Assembly: GCF_042427585.1 (NCBI RefSeq)
Contig: NZ_JBHMFC010000074.1
Location: 131,647 to 195,646, forward strand
Direction: 5' to 3'
Length of the DNA stretch: 64,000 nucleotides
Source: Pseudalgibacter ostreae
GTDB taxonomy: Bacteria > Bacteroidota > Bacteroidia > Flavobacteriales > Flavobacteriaceae
The notes beneath the pieces are model-generated. The model saw only the letters and a list, made by a program, of their open reading frames with translations. It was not told the origin of the DNA and searched no databases. Positions within the stretch are counted from its first letter, which is position 1. Each line of letters opens with the position of its first letter. Shown piece by piece: positions 28,869-38,043 of the stretch. A program made the position numbers and the translations under genes.

Positions 28869-30245
28869 ATGACGAAATCTATTTTACGACGCAACACCCT
28901 TTTAACCCTTATCGTTTTGTCGTTTTTAAACTGTAAAGAAGTTCCTAAAGACACCACACCATGGGAACCTTTATTTGATGGTAAAACCCTTAATGGGTGG
29001 CATCAATTAGGAGGCGAAGCCCATTACACGGTTAAAGAAGACGCTATTGTAGGGAGCACGGTACATAATACTCCAAACTCTTTTTTAACAACAGACCAAG
29101 TGTACAGTGATTTTATTTTAGAGTTAGACTATAAAGTGGATTCTACTATGAATTCTGGTATCCAAATCCGTAGCAATAGCCTTCCTCATTATAGAGATGG
29201 CAGAGTCCATGGCTATCAAATAGAAATCGACCCTTCTAAAAGAGCTTGGAGCGGGGGGATTTATGATGAATCCAGACGTGGTTGGCTAAACACTTTAGAT
29301 AATAACCCAGAGGCGCAAAAGGCTTTTAAACAAAACGATTGGAACCATTATCGCATTGAAGCGATTGGAGACACTATTAAAACTTGGGTAAATGGCGTGC
29401 CAGCTTCCCATTTAATAGATGCCGAAACTGCCAGTGGTTTTATCTGTTTACAGGTGCACAGTATCCATGCGGATAAAAAAGAAGGTACCGAAATTATTTG
29501 GAAAAACATAAGAATAGTAACAGATAGTGTTTCTAAATATTCTACAAAAACACCTATAGCACCTATTATAACCAAAAACCAACTCACTATAGATGAAAAG
29601 AAAAACGGTTGGAAACTGTTATGGGATGGAAAAACCACGAATGGCTGGCGTGGTGCTAAGCTTGAAGAATTTCCAGAAAAGGGATGGCAAATTGAAGACG
29701 GTGTATTAAGTGTTCTTTCTTCAGGTGGTGCAGAGTCTAATGCTGGAGGTGATATTGTTACCAAAGCACAATATGGTGATTTTGAGCTAAAAGTTGACTT
29801 TAAATTAACGCCTGGTGCCAATAGTGGCATTAAATATTATGTAGATACCAACCTTAATAAAGGCGCCGGATCTTCTATTGGTTTAGAATATCAGATTTTA
29901 GATGATGATTTACATCCAGACGCAAAATTGGGGAATCATGAAGGCAGCAGAACGGTTAGTTCTTTGTATGATTTGATTCAAGCAGATGTAAACAAGCCAA
30001 TAAAACCTATTGGTGAATGGAATACTGCCCACATTATTTCAAAAAACAATCATGTTGAACATTGGTTAAATGGTGTAAAGGTTTTGGAGTACGAAAGAAA
30101 AAGTGCAGACTACAAGAAATTAGTGTCTGAAAGCAAATATGCACAATGGCCAAATTTTGGAGAACTGGACAAAGGAGAGATTCTACTTCAAGATCATGGC
30201 GACTTCGTGTCCTTTAAAAATATAAAAATCCGTCCTATTAACTAA
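28869..30245 (+). CDS. Tandem DUF1080 (3-keto-glycoside hydrolase type) lipoprotein
   Basis: 458 aa with a lipobox (LSFLNC, C22). Two DUF1080 concanavalin-like domains lie in tandem: about 33-210 (WEPLFDGKTLNGWHQLG, MNSGIQIRS) and about 246-456 (WKLLWDGKTTNGWRG, ANSGIKYYV, LEYQILDDDLHPD). Members of this family are annotated as 3-keto-disaccharide hydrolases. They cleave glycosides whose C3 hydroxyl has first been oxidised to a ketone. The two Gfo/Idh/MocA oxidoreductases that follow could make and reduce the keto sugar, as in the alternative glycan-breakdown pathway described in gut Bacteroides. It is the first gene of the plus operon. Confidence 0.88.
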   Translation: MTKSILRRNTLLTLIVLSFLNCKEVPKDTTPWEPLFDGKTLNGWHQLGGEAHYTVKEDAIVGSTVHNTPNSFLTTDQVYSDFILELDYKVDSTMNSGIQIRSNSLPHYRDGRVHGYQIEIDPSKRAWSGGIYDESRRGWLNTLDNNPEAQKAFKQNDWNHYRIEAIGDTIKTWVNGVPASHLIDAETASGFICLQVHSIHADKKEGTEIIWKNIRIVTDSVSKYSTKTPIAPIITKNQLTIDEKKNGWKLLWDGKTTNGWRGAKLEEFPEKGWQIEDGVLSVLSSGGAESNAGGDIVTKAQYGDFELKVDFKLTPGANSGIKYYVDTNLNKGAGSSIGLEYQILDDDLHPDAKLGNHEGSRTVSSLYDLIQADVNKPIKPIGEWNTAHIISKNNHVEHWLNGVKVLEYERKSADYKKLVSESKYAQWPNFGELDKGEILLQDHGDFVSFKNIKIRPIN

Positions 30246-30262
30246 TACCAAAGACTAATATT

Positions 30263-31612
30263 ATGAGTTCAAACAGAAGAGATTTTTTAAAAAAAACAGC
30301 ATTAGGTACAGTGGGAGCTACATTAGCAGCGAGTAGCCTTAATGCGATGTCGGCCAAAAGCTACTCCAGGATAATAGGATCAAACGACAGAATAAATGTT
30401 GCACTCCAGGGCTTAGGTAGACGTTACGGTGCGTTTATATCGGCCATAGCAGATAAAAACAACAACATCGAACTTAGTTATTTATGCGATGTTATGAAAA
30501 GTCAGCGCGACAATGCCGCCAATGCTGTATCTAAAAGAATAAACAATAAGCCTAAACTGGAAAACGACATCAGGAAGATTCTAAATGATAAAAATGTTGA
30601 TGCTATATTTATGGCTACACCAGACCATTGGCATGCCCCAGGCGCTTGCATGGCCATGCAAGCCGGGAAACATGTCTATTTAGAAAAACCTTGCAGCCAT
30701 AATCCAAAAGAAGGCGAATTGGTAGTTGCTTATCAAAAAAAATATAACAAAGTAGTACAAATGGGGAACCAACAGCGTTCTTCATTGCAATCACAAGAAA
30801 TTATAAAAGCCATCCATGAAGGAGCCATTGGCGATGTTTATAATGCTATTGCATTTTACACCAGTAAACGTGGGCCAGTGCCACATCAAACAAAAACAGC
30901 TCCACCAGCGGGTTTAGATTGGGATTTGTTTCAAGGGCCAGCACCCAGAAGAGCTTATACTGATGATACCTGGAATTATAACTGGCACTGGTATGGTTGG
31001 GATTATGGAACCGCCGAAATGGGAAATAATGCCACTCACGAGCTAGATATCGCACGTTGGGCCTTAGACGTTAAATACCCTGAGCATGTAGAAGTTAAAT
31101 CGGGGAAATTCCATTATAAAGATGATGGTTGGGAAATGTACGATACCATGGAAGCCACTTTCCGCTTTGCGGGCAATCGAACCATACAATGGGACGGGCG
31201 CAGTAGAAACGGCTATGACAAGTATGGTTCTGGTCGTGGCACTATAATATACGGCTCTAACGGCTCAGCATTTATTAACCGTGATGGCTATAAACTGTTT
31301 GATATAAAAGGAAAGGAAGTGAAACAAAATGTGGTTCCAGGTATTGAAGATGGCAACGCACTAGGTGGTGGCGGACAACTTTCCCATGCACACACCGTTA
31401 ATTTTTTCGATGCTATTAGAGGTAAAGCAGCACTAACGTCTCCTATAGACGAAGGGGCGATTAGCCAAATGCTAACACATTATGCCAATATAGCTTCTAG
31501 AATCGATTCTTCTTTTGAAGTTGATGAAATTTCAGGTCGTATCTACAACAGAGAAGCCATGACGTTATGGTCTAGAGCTTATGAACCAGGTTGGGAAATA
31601 AAACCTGTATAA
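30263..31612 (+). CDS. Tat-exported Gfo/Idh/MocA family oxidoreductase (1)
   Basis: 449 aa. A twin-arginine signal (NRRDFLKKTALG, then AASSLNAMSA) predicts folded, cofactor-loaded export to the periplasm. The Rossmann region has VALQGLGRRYG, DAIFMATPDHWH and the conserved EKP motif (YLEKPCSHN) whose lysine is catalytic in the family. The C-terminal alpha/beta domain has a GNNATHELDIARWAL segment. These enzymes oxidise or reduce sugar hydroxyls with tightly bound NAD(P). It starts 17 nt after DUF1080. The proposed role is C3 oxidation of glycosides for the keto-sugar route. The exact substrate is unknown. Confidence 0.9.
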   Translation: MSSNRRDFLKKTALGTVGATLAASSLNAMSAKSYSRIIGSNDRINVALQGLGRRYGAFISAIADKNNNIELSYLCDVMKSQRDNAANAVSKRINNKPKLENDIRKILNDKNVDAIFMATPDHWHAPGACMAMQAGKHVYLEKPCSHNPKEGELVVAYQKKYNKVVQMGNQQRSSLQSQEIIKAIHEGAIGDVYNAIAFYTSKRGPVPHQTKTAPPAGLDWDLFQGPAPRRAYTDDTWNYNWHWYGWDYGTAEMGNNATHELDIARWALDVKYPEHVEVKSGKFHYKDDGWEMYDTMEATFRFAGNRTIQWDGRSRNGYDKYGSGRGTIIYGSNGSAFINRDGYKLFDIKGKEVKQNVVPGIEDGNALGGGGQLSHAHTVNFFDAIRGKAALTSPIDEGAISQMLTHYANIASRIDSSFEVDEISGRIYNREAMTLWSRAYEPGWEIKPV

Positions 31613-31666
31613 TCGTTAACTCTAGCACATACTATAATAATTTTATGTCTTAAAAATCAAAACACA

Positions 31667-32872
31667 TTGAAAAGAAGAGATTTTATTATCAAAAGTTCCA
31701 TGGCTTCTGTAGCGGTTACAACTTCTGCTATAGCCATGTCCAATGGCTATCATTTTAAAAGTGCCAATGATATCGTAAACATCGGTATTATTGGCACTGG
31801 AGATAGAGGTACTGGACTTTCCGCCAATATAAATAGTATCGCTAATTTTAATATTATAGCCTGTTGCGATACCTTGCCCTTTAAATTAGAAAACGGATTA
31901 AAAGCTGCAAATGGAAAAGCCAAAGGCTACAGCGACTACCGCAAATTATTAGATAATAAGGATATTGATGCCATTTTGGTTGCCACACCTTTTAACACAC
32001 ACTCGCAAATTGCGATAGATGCTTTAGACGCCGGAAAACATGTGTATTGCGAAAAGACTATGGCCAAAGGTTACAGCAGTATTCAAAACCTTGTAAATAA
32101 AGTAGACCAATCGGATCGTATTTTTCAAACAGGACATCAATATCACAGCTCTAAACTATATACCCATGTAGTCGATTTAATTAAAAAAGGCAAAATAGGT
32201 AAAGTAACAGCTTTTGAGTGCCAATGGAACCGACATGGCAATTGGAGACGAAACGTTCCTAGTCCTGAATTAGAAAGGTTGATTAACTGGCGGATGTACC
32301 GGGAATACTCTGGAGGCTTGGTTGCAGAGCTTAGCTCTCATCAAATCGACTTTGCCAACTGGGTTTTAAACGAAACTCCAAATCAAGTAATGGGCGTTGG
32401 CGGTGTAGATTATTACAAAGACGGCCGAGAAACCTATGATAACATTCACTTAATTTACAGTTATCCTAGTGGTGTAAAAGCAAAATTTACCTGCTTAACA
32501 AGCAACGCTAAAGATGGGTATCAAATAAAAGTGATGGGCGATAAAGGAACAATCCATTTAAGCTATACCAAGGCATGGTTTTTCCCTGAAGGCGTAAATG
32601 AAAATAAAATATTAGGCCTTGTAGATGGCGTTTCTGGTGCCACGGTAAAATGGGATAAAGGGCTAGGCCTTCCTATTGAAATAGACCATAAGGAACCAAG
32701 TCTCCAAGCTCTAATGGATTTTAAAGACAGTATCACAAATAACAGTAAACCCATTTCGGATATTAAAACAGGAGCTAATACGGCCATTTGCGTTCAAATG
32801 GGGCTAGATGCGATGTATTCTAACACAATAATTACGGAAGAAGCCGTTAAAGACCTTAAGTTTTATGACTAA
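31667..32872 (+). CDS. Tat-exported Gfo/Idh/MocA family oxidoreductase (2)
   Basis: 401 aa from a TTG start (31667), which directly begins a twin-arginine signal (KRRDFIIKSS). Rossmann motif IGIIGTGDRGTG. The family EKP motif appears as CEKTMAKG, with Pro replaced by Thr and the lysine kept. The C-terminal segment has LSSHQIDFANWVL. It is only distantly similar to the preceding paralogue, so the pair may act on opposite steps (oxidation and reduction) or on different sugars. Its last 8 nt overlap the next gene, indicating translational coupling. Confidence 0.88.
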   Translation: MKRRDFIIKSSMASVAVTTSAIAMSNGYHFKSANDIVNIGIIGTGDRGTGLSANINSIANFNIIACCDTLPFKLENGLKAANGKAKGYSDYRKLLDNKDIDAILVATPFNTHSQIAIDALDAGKHVYCEKTMAKGYSSIQNLVNKVDQSDRIFQTGHQYHSSKLYTHVVDLIKKGKIGKVTAFECQWNRHGNWRRNVPSPELERLINWRMYREYSGGLVAELSSHQIDFANWVLNETPNQVMGVGGVDYYKDGRETYDNIHLIYSYPSGVKAKFTCLTSNAKDGYQIKVMGDKGTIHLSYTKAWFFPEGVNENKILGLVDGVSGATVKWDKGLGLPIEIDHKEPSLQALMDFKDSITNNSKPISDIKTGANTAICVQMGLDAMYSNTIITEEAVKDLKFYD

Positions 32873-34703
32873 ATACGCTTCACTTATATTTTTTCTGATT
32901 GTTTTTTTCAATTTAAATGCCCAAAATCTAGATGAGCAATTTGATTTAAAAAACACTTTTATTCAACCAGAAAATATTATACAAATTAATGATGGCCATT
33001 ATTTTATAGACTTCGGAAAAGCATATTTCGGTACTATTGAAATCACTTCAAAAGAATCTCAATCCGATTCTTTAATTGTTCATTTGGGTGAAAAATTAAA
33101 TGGTGTATCCCACATCGACAGAAATCCAGGAGCCACTATTCGTTATAAAAGGGCGAAGTTAAATGCCTTAACCGCAAATATACCCACTTCACCAAAGCTG
33201 GAACCTTATAAAAGAAATACAACCGGTGCTGCTATTAGGCTGCCCGATAGTGTTGGGGTTATCATTCCATTTCGTTATTGTGAAATTGAAAACTTGAAAG
33301 TCCCGATTGAATCTATTACTATTAGACAAAAAGCGCTTCATAATAAATTTAATGATAAAGCTAGTTCTTTTTCTTCTTCTAATAAAACAATGGACGCTAT
33401 CTGGGAAATGTGTAAACACACCATAAAAGCGACAAGTTTTACTGGATATTATGTAGATGGTGATCGAGAACGCATTCCTTACGAGGCCGATGCCTACATC
33501 AATCAACTTAGCCATTACAGCGTTGATAACGAGTATGCGATGGCACGACGCACCAATGCTTATTTTATAGACAATCCAACTTGGCCAACCGAATGGTTAT
33601 TGCACACAGTCCTGATGTTTTACACAGATTACATGTACACGGGCGACATTGTACCTCTAAAAGAACATTATGAAAATTTAAAACTTAAAACCCTTATGGA
33701 TCTTGAGCGACCAGACGGCTTAATAAGTTCACAATCGCCCAACCTAACCAAAGCATTAGTTTTAAAATTAGGTTTTAAAAAAGCAGACACCAAGATAAAA
33801 GATATTATAGATTGGCCACCAGCACAAAAAGATACAGGTTGGAAACTCGCTACCGCAGAAGGCGAGCGTGATGGATATGATATTGTACCTGTAAACACCG
33901 TTATTAATTCCTTTTACTATTACAATTTGAAGCTAATGAGCGAAATTGCTGGATTTATTGATAATAAAGAAGATGTTATTTTTTTTAACAAGAAGGCGAA
34001 AAAAGTAAAGGAAACGATTAATACTATATTATTTGATAGCGAAAAAGGAATTTACATAGATGGCGAGGGGTCTACCCACTCTGCTTTACATGCCAACATG
34101 TTGCCACTTGCTTTCGATTTGGTTCCCGAAGAACATATTGCTTCTGTTACAAAATTTATAAAATCCCGGGGTATGGCTTGTAGCGTTTATGGCGCACAGT
34201 ATTTATTAGAGGGGCTTTATAAAAACGGTGAAGCACAATATGCAGCCCGTTTAATAACCGATACTACGGGCGACAGAAACTGGTGGAATATGATAAAATC
34301 CGGCTCCACCATGGCTATGGAAGCTTGGGACGTAAAATACAAACCTAACACCGATTGGAACCATGCTTGGGGAACAGCACCATTAAATGTAATTACAAGA
34401 TATATGTGGGGTATAACACCCAAAACCGCAGGTTTTAGCGTGGCCCAAATTAAACCTCAATTGGGAGATTTGTCTTTTTCATCAATAAAAGTCCCCACTA
34501 AAGTGGGTTTTATTAATGCTGATTTTAAGAAGAACAAAAACAACACTGCTACATATTACATCACAATACCGAATCAAATGACTGCGGAATTTATAGTGCC
34601 CGAAAAATCAAAAAAAGTGTTTTTAAACAAGAAAAGAATAAAAGGAAATAAGGCTTCTTTCATTCTCGAAGGCGGAACCACTAGTATTGAAATAATCTAT
34701 TAA
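32865..34703 (+). CDS. GH78-like alpha-L-rhamnosidase
   Basis: 612 aa with a signal peptide (FFNLNAQ). An N-terminal beta domain is followed by a six-hairpin (alpha/alpha)6 barrel. Candidate catalytic residues are D198, E202 and D209 in VDGDRERIPYEAD (one residue shorter than the usual GH78 spacing) and E486 in TMAMEAWD, matching the WERWD general-base motif. The typical C-terminal block NHAWGTAPLNVITRYMWG and IKVPTKVGFI closes the protein. GH78 enzymes remove terminal alpha-L-rhamnose. It is the last gene of the plus operon, overlapping the previous gene by 8 nt. Another deoxyhexose or uronic substrate is possible. Confidence 0.82.
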   Translation: MTKYASLIFFLIVFFNLNAQNLDEQFDLKNTFIQPENIIQINDGHYFIDFGKAYFGTIEITSKESQSDSLIVHLGEKLNGVSHIDRNPGATIRYKRAKLNALTANIPTSPKLEPYKRNTTGAAIRLPDSVGVIIPFRYCEIENLKVPIESITIRQKALHNKFNDKASSFSSSNKTMDAIWEMCKHTIKATSFTGYYVDGDRERIPYEADAYINQLSHYSVDNEYAMARRTNAYFIDNPTWPTEWLLHTVLMFYTDYMYTGDIVPLKEHYENLKLKTLMDLERPDGLISSQSPNLTKALVLKLGFKKADTKIKDIIDWPPAQKDTGWKLATAEGERDGYDIVPVNTVINSFYYYNLKLMSEIAGFIDNKEDVIFFNKKAKKVKETINTILFDSEKGIYIDGEGSTHSALHANMLPLAFDLVPEEHIASVTKFIKSRGMACSVYGAQYLLEGLYKNGEAQYAARLITDTTGDRNWWNMIKSGSTMAMEAWDVKYKPNTDWNHAWGTAPLNVITRYMWGITPKTAGFSVAQIKPQLGDLSFSSIKVPTKVGFINADFKKNKNNTATYYITIPNQMTAEFIVPEKSKKVFLNKKRIKGNKASFILEGGTTSIEIIY

Positions 34704-34710
34704 AACACCT

Positions 34711-34785
34711 CTATTGAACGGAAGTGCTTAGGTGCTACGGGGAACTGCGAACATCCGTTTTAGGCGCATATACTTCCTATAATAG
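34711..34785 (+). other. Structured intergenic stretch (imperfect stem-loop)
   Basis: Just after the GH78-like stop, CTATT (34711-34715) can pair with AATAG (34781-34785), and GGAAGT (34720-34725) with ACTTCC (34772-34777). AACGGA/TCCGTT offers a competing inner pairing. The stretch is more GC-rich than nearby intergenic DNA. It could be the 3' end of the operon mRNA or a small RNA. I recognise no known RNA family. Confidence 0.25.
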
Positions 34786-34830
34786 CTTTAGAAAGCATTA
34801 AAACAAGTATTATAAAAATAACACAAGCTA

Positions 34831-34895
34831 AAAAGCATGAGTACAATTTTTCAGCCTACTGATGGTATTTCAATAAGCTGAAAAATTGCGCTTTT
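34831..34895. terminator. Bidirectional terminator between GH78-like gene and der
   Basis: A perfect 12-bp inverted repeat, CAATTTTTCAGC (34844-34855) and GCTGAAAAATTG (34877-34888), is extended by AAAAGC (34831-34836) and GCTTTT (34890-34895). It lies between convergent genes and can serve both strands. Confidence 0.65.
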
Positions 34896-34944
34896 ATCAT
34901 CCAAACACATATTAAATCTCAAGCTTTTTAGAAAGAAAATAAAA

Positions 34945-36249
34945 TTACTTCTTCCGCATATAGACACTAATCGGCACACCTGTAAAATCAAAGTGTTCAC
35001 GAAGTTTGTTTTCTAAAAAGCGTTTATAAGGTTCCTTTACATACTGGGGGAGGTTACAGAAAAAAGCAAATTGCGGTTGCGGTGTTGGCAACTGCATGAT
35101 GTATTTAATCTTAACATATTTAGCTTTATATGCTGGAGGAGGATAGTTTTCAATAATAGGCAAAAACACCTCATTAAGCTTACTCGTTTTTATTTTTTTA
35201 GTACGGTTTTGGTAAACAGTAACAGCGGTTTCAATAGCTTTAAAAATACGTTGCTTTGTTAAAACAGACATAAAAATAATAGGCACATCTACAAACGGCT
35301 CCATCTCTTCTCGAATTCCCTGCTCATATTCCTTCATCGATTTATGGTCTTTTTCAACTAAATCCCATTTATTAACAAGAATTACAATACCTTTTCTATT
35401 GCGTTCTGCCAGCCAAAATATGTTCTGTACTTGGCCATCAAATCCTCGGGTAGCGTCCATAACAATTAAACAAACATCGCTATGCTCTATGGCACGCACA
35501 CTTCGCATAACCGAATAAAACTCTAAATCTTCTTTAACCTTGGCTTTTCTTCTAATACCTGCTGTATCCACCAAATTAAATTCAAATCCAAAACGGTTAT
35601 ATTTTGTATCAATGGAATCTCTAGTCGTTCCCGCAATATCGGTAACAATATATCGATCTTCACCTATTAGGGCGTTTATAAAAGAGGATTTTCCTGCGTT
35701 TGGGCGTCCTACAACAGCGAAGCGAGGCAGTTCTGCCTCTACAACGTTTTCCTTAACAGGCAGAGCCTCTACCAAAGCATCTAACAAATCTCCTGTACCA
35801 CTACCGCTAATGCTGGCAATAGTATAATATTCACCCAATCCTAATGAATAAAACTCTACAGCATCTTCATTACGCTTAGCATTATCCACTTTATTGACCA
35901 CTAAAAAAACAGGTTTATTTACTTTACGCAACAGTTTAGCAACATCTTCATCCATTCCCGTAACACCTGCTTCCACATCCACCATAAAAATAATGGCATC
36001 GGCTTCATCTATAGCCAGCTCTACCTGCTTATCTATTTCAGCTTCAAAAACATCATCGCTTCCCAACACATAACCACCAGTATCAATAACCGAAAACTCT
36101 CTACCGTTCCAATCACTTTTACCATAATGGCGGTCTCTTGTTACGCCACTAATAGCATCGACAATAGCTTCCCGCCGTTGAATTAAACGATTGAAAAAGG
36201 TTGACTTTCCTACATTGGGGCGTCCTACTATTGCTACTATATTGCTCAT
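34945..36249 (-). CDS. der: GTPase Der (EngA), ribosome assembly
   Basis: 434 aa, the usual length. Two tandem GTPase domains: G1 GRPNVGKS at 9-16 and GRPNAGKS at 181-188, each with DTGG/DTAG and NKVD/NKWD motifs. A KH-like C-terminal domain includes YPPPAYKAK and ends in FDFTGVPISVYMRKK. Der is essential for maturation of the 50S ribosomal subunit. It is encoded alone, convergent with the PUL, and marks the start of core genome content. Confidence 0.98.
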   Translation of the reverse strand: MSNIVAIVGRPNVGKSTFFNRLIQRREAIVDAISGVTRDRHYGKSDWNGREFSVIDTGGYVLGSDDVFEAEIDKQVELAIDEADAIIFMVDVEAGVTGMDEDVAKLLRKVNKPVFLVVNKVDNAKRNEDAVEFYSLGLGEYYTIASISGSGTGDLLDALVEALPVKENVVEAELPRFAVVGRPNAGKSSFINALIGEDRYIVTDIAGTTRDSIDTKYNRFGFEFNLVDTAGIRRKAKVKEDLEFYSVMRSVRAIEHSDVCLIVMDATRGFDGQVQNIFWLAERNRKGIVILVNKWDLVEKDHKSMKEYEQGIREEMEPFVDVPIIFMSVLTKQRIFKAIETAVTVYQNRTKKIKTSKLNEVFLPIIENYPPPAYKAKYVKIKYIMQLPTPQPQFAFFCNLPQYVKEPYKRFLENKLREHFDFTGVPISVYMRKK

Positions 36250-36420
36250 GGTCTTAAAATTTTTGGTATCAGGCTATAACCGATTTTATTACAAGTGTCC
36301 TGAAAACTTTTGCAAAAATATGAAATATACTCGATGCATAACTCTTTTTTATCAAAGATTGAAATTATTTAAAGTTTAAATAAAAAAATAGTAATTTCCC
36401 ATTTACAAAAAACAAGTTAC

Positions 36421-36927
36421 ATGGCATTATCTAATGATATCGTTTTACGTCCGCGTTTTAAGTTTGAAATTCCACGAACTCATGCATCGGTTTTAAGGGA
36501 TTTCGAAAAAACAAGCTCGACTCAAACCGACTTTATAGTAAGCAGAGTAGACGACCATGTGTTTATCAAACTGCCAAAAGCCCAACAACTTTTTTGGTCG
36601 CCACAATTGCATCTGGAAATTAATGAAGTTAATAAAGATACCTGTATGCTACACGGTCTTTTCGGTCCTAACCCAACCGTTTGGACACTTTTTATGTTTC
36701 TCCACTTTATGGTAGCAGGGTTATTTATTGCCTTTGGTATTTGGGGTTATACCAACTGGACCCTAAACCAAACATTTGCAATACAAACCAGTCTTATGGT
36801 ATTAATGGTCGTGATTTGGATTGCTCTTTATTTTGCAGGAAGCATAGGGAAAGTCTCTAATAAGAAAGAAATGCATGCCCTTAATGATTTTATGTACCAT
36901 GTTCTAAAGCAAGAAAAAAAAACATAA
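36421..36927 (+). CDS. Conserved hypothetical membrane protein
   Basis: 168 aa. A soluble N-terminal part of about 85 residues (ALSNDIVLRPRFKFEIPR) is followed by two membrane helices (about 85-110, LFMFLHFMVAGLFIAFGIWG; about 125-145, LMVLMVVIWIALYFAGS) and a short charged tail. I do not recognise a characterised family. It lies alone between the ribosome-assembly GTPase genes der and era. The N-terminal half has alternating polar and hydrophobic residues suggesting a beta-rich domain. Confidence 0.85.
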   Translation: MALSNDIVLRPRFKFEIPRTHASVLRDFEKTSSTQTDFIVSRVDDHVFIKLPKAQQLFWSPQLHLEINEVNKDTCMLHGLFGPNPTVWTLFMFLHFMVAGLFIAFGIWGYTNWTLNQTFAIQTSLMVLMVVIWIALYFAGSIGKVSNKKEMHALNDFMYHVLKQEKKT

Positions 36928-37037
36928 CCGCTAGGTGCCATAACGTTTTAAAAAAACAGATTTAATATGAGTTCATTTCATCTTGAACCTCTATAAAATG
37001 CTTTAAAACTTTAAGACCACCAAATCCATATGTTTTA

Positions 37038-37919
37038 TTAGTTATTATAACCAAAACGTTTTAGCTGATTCTGGTTACTACGCCAATTTTTATTGACTTT
37101 TACATACAACTCTAAATGAATTTGTTTTCCGAAAAACTTCTCTAAGTCCTTTCTCGCTTCTACTCCAACACGTTTTAAAGCTGAGCCTTTATGTCCGATA
37201 ATGATTCCTTTTTGGGTTTCACGCTCCACCATAATCACCGATCGTACTCTTATAATATGATCTTCTTCAAAAAACTCTTCGGTATCTACTTCAACCGCAT
37301 ATGGAATCTCCTTCTTGTAATGAATAAGGATTTTTTCACGAATGGTTTCATTTATAAAAAAACGTTCAGGCTTATCGGTCAATTGATCTTTAGGGTAAAA
37401 TGGCGGCGACTCTGGAAGCAATTCAATAATGCGATCAAAAACCTCTTTAACCTGAAAACCTGTTAAGGCCGAAATGGGGATAATCTCTGCATTAGGAACT
37501 TTATTCGCCCAAAGCTGTACTTGCGTTTCCAATTGTTCTTGATCGGAGGTATCAATCTTGTTTAAAAGCAAAAGAACAGGGATTTTAGAATTTGTAATTT
37601 TATTAAAAAACGCTTCATCCTTAAGCTCTTGTTCGCCAATCTCAACCATATATATTAGAATATCTGCATCCTCAAAAGCCGATTTAACAAATCCCATCAT
37701 GGATGCTTGTAATTCATAAGCTGGTTTTATAATACCTGGTGTATCACTTAAAACCACTTGAAAATCTTCTCCATTTACAATACCTAAAATACGGTGTCGT
37801 GTTGTTTGTGCTTTAGAGGTAATTATAGACAGTTTCTCGCCTACAAAGGCATTCATTAATGTAGACTTCCCTACGTTTGGGTTTCCTATAATATTTACAA
37901 ATCCTGCTTTATGGCTCAT
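37038..37919 (-). CDS. era: GTPase Era, 16S rRNA maturation
   Basis: 293 aa, normal length. G1 GNPNVGKS at 12-19, DTPG, and NKID in LLLNKIDTSD. A C-terminal KH domain has the RNA-binding GHKG loop (IIIGHKGSALKRVG). Era binds the 3' end of 16S rRNA and is needed for 30S assembly. It has its own -7 box (37941-37948) and lies downstream of a terminator that closes the FKBP gene, so it is expressed separately. Confidence 0.98.
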   Translation of the reverse strand: MSHKAGFVNIIGNPNVGKSTLMNAFVGEKLSIITSKAQTTRHRILGIVNGEDFQVVLSDTPGIIKPAYELQASMMGFVKSAFEDADILIYMVEIGEQELKDEAFFNKITNSKIPVLLLLNKIDTSDQEQLETQVQLWANKVPNAEIIPISALTGFQVKEVFDRIIELLPESPPFYPKDQLTDKPERFFINETIREKILIHYKKEIPYAVEVDTEEFFEEDHIIRVRSVIMVERETQKGIIIGHKGSALKRVGVEARKDLEKFFGKQIHLELYVKVNKNWRSNQNQLKRFGYNN

Positions 37920-37940
37920 CTATTATGTTTTTATAACATG

Positions 37941-37948
37941 CAAAGTTA
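37941..37948 (-). promoter_or_regulatory. -7 box of era
   Basis: The minus strand reads TAACTTTG, a full match to TAnnTTTG. The transcript would start about 15 nt before the era ATG. A clear -33 TTTG is not seen. Confidence 0.4.
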
Positions 37949-37993
37949 CAACCTTGTACCGTTAATTGCATTATTAAATTCATGAAACAAAAA

Positions 37994-38021
37994 AAAACAG
38001 GAAGCATACGCCTCCTGTTTT
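37994..38021 (-). terminator. Terminator of the FKBP isomerase gene
   Basis: AAAACAGGA (37994-38002) and TCCTGTTTT (38013-38021) form a 9-bp stem with a 10-nt loop. On the minus strand it is followed by a run of T (complement of the A run before 37994). Confidence 0.75.
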
Positions 38022-38043
38022 TAATACTATATATAAGTGTAAA

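Noticed and set aside
29348..29830. 160-aa minus-strand open frame
   Set aside because: Antisense inside the DUF1080 gene, composition follows the real gene, no recognisable motif.
1..34703. Sulfated glycan as PUL substrate
   Set aside because: No sulfatase gene occurs in either PUL portion; only phosphate-type enzymes were found.
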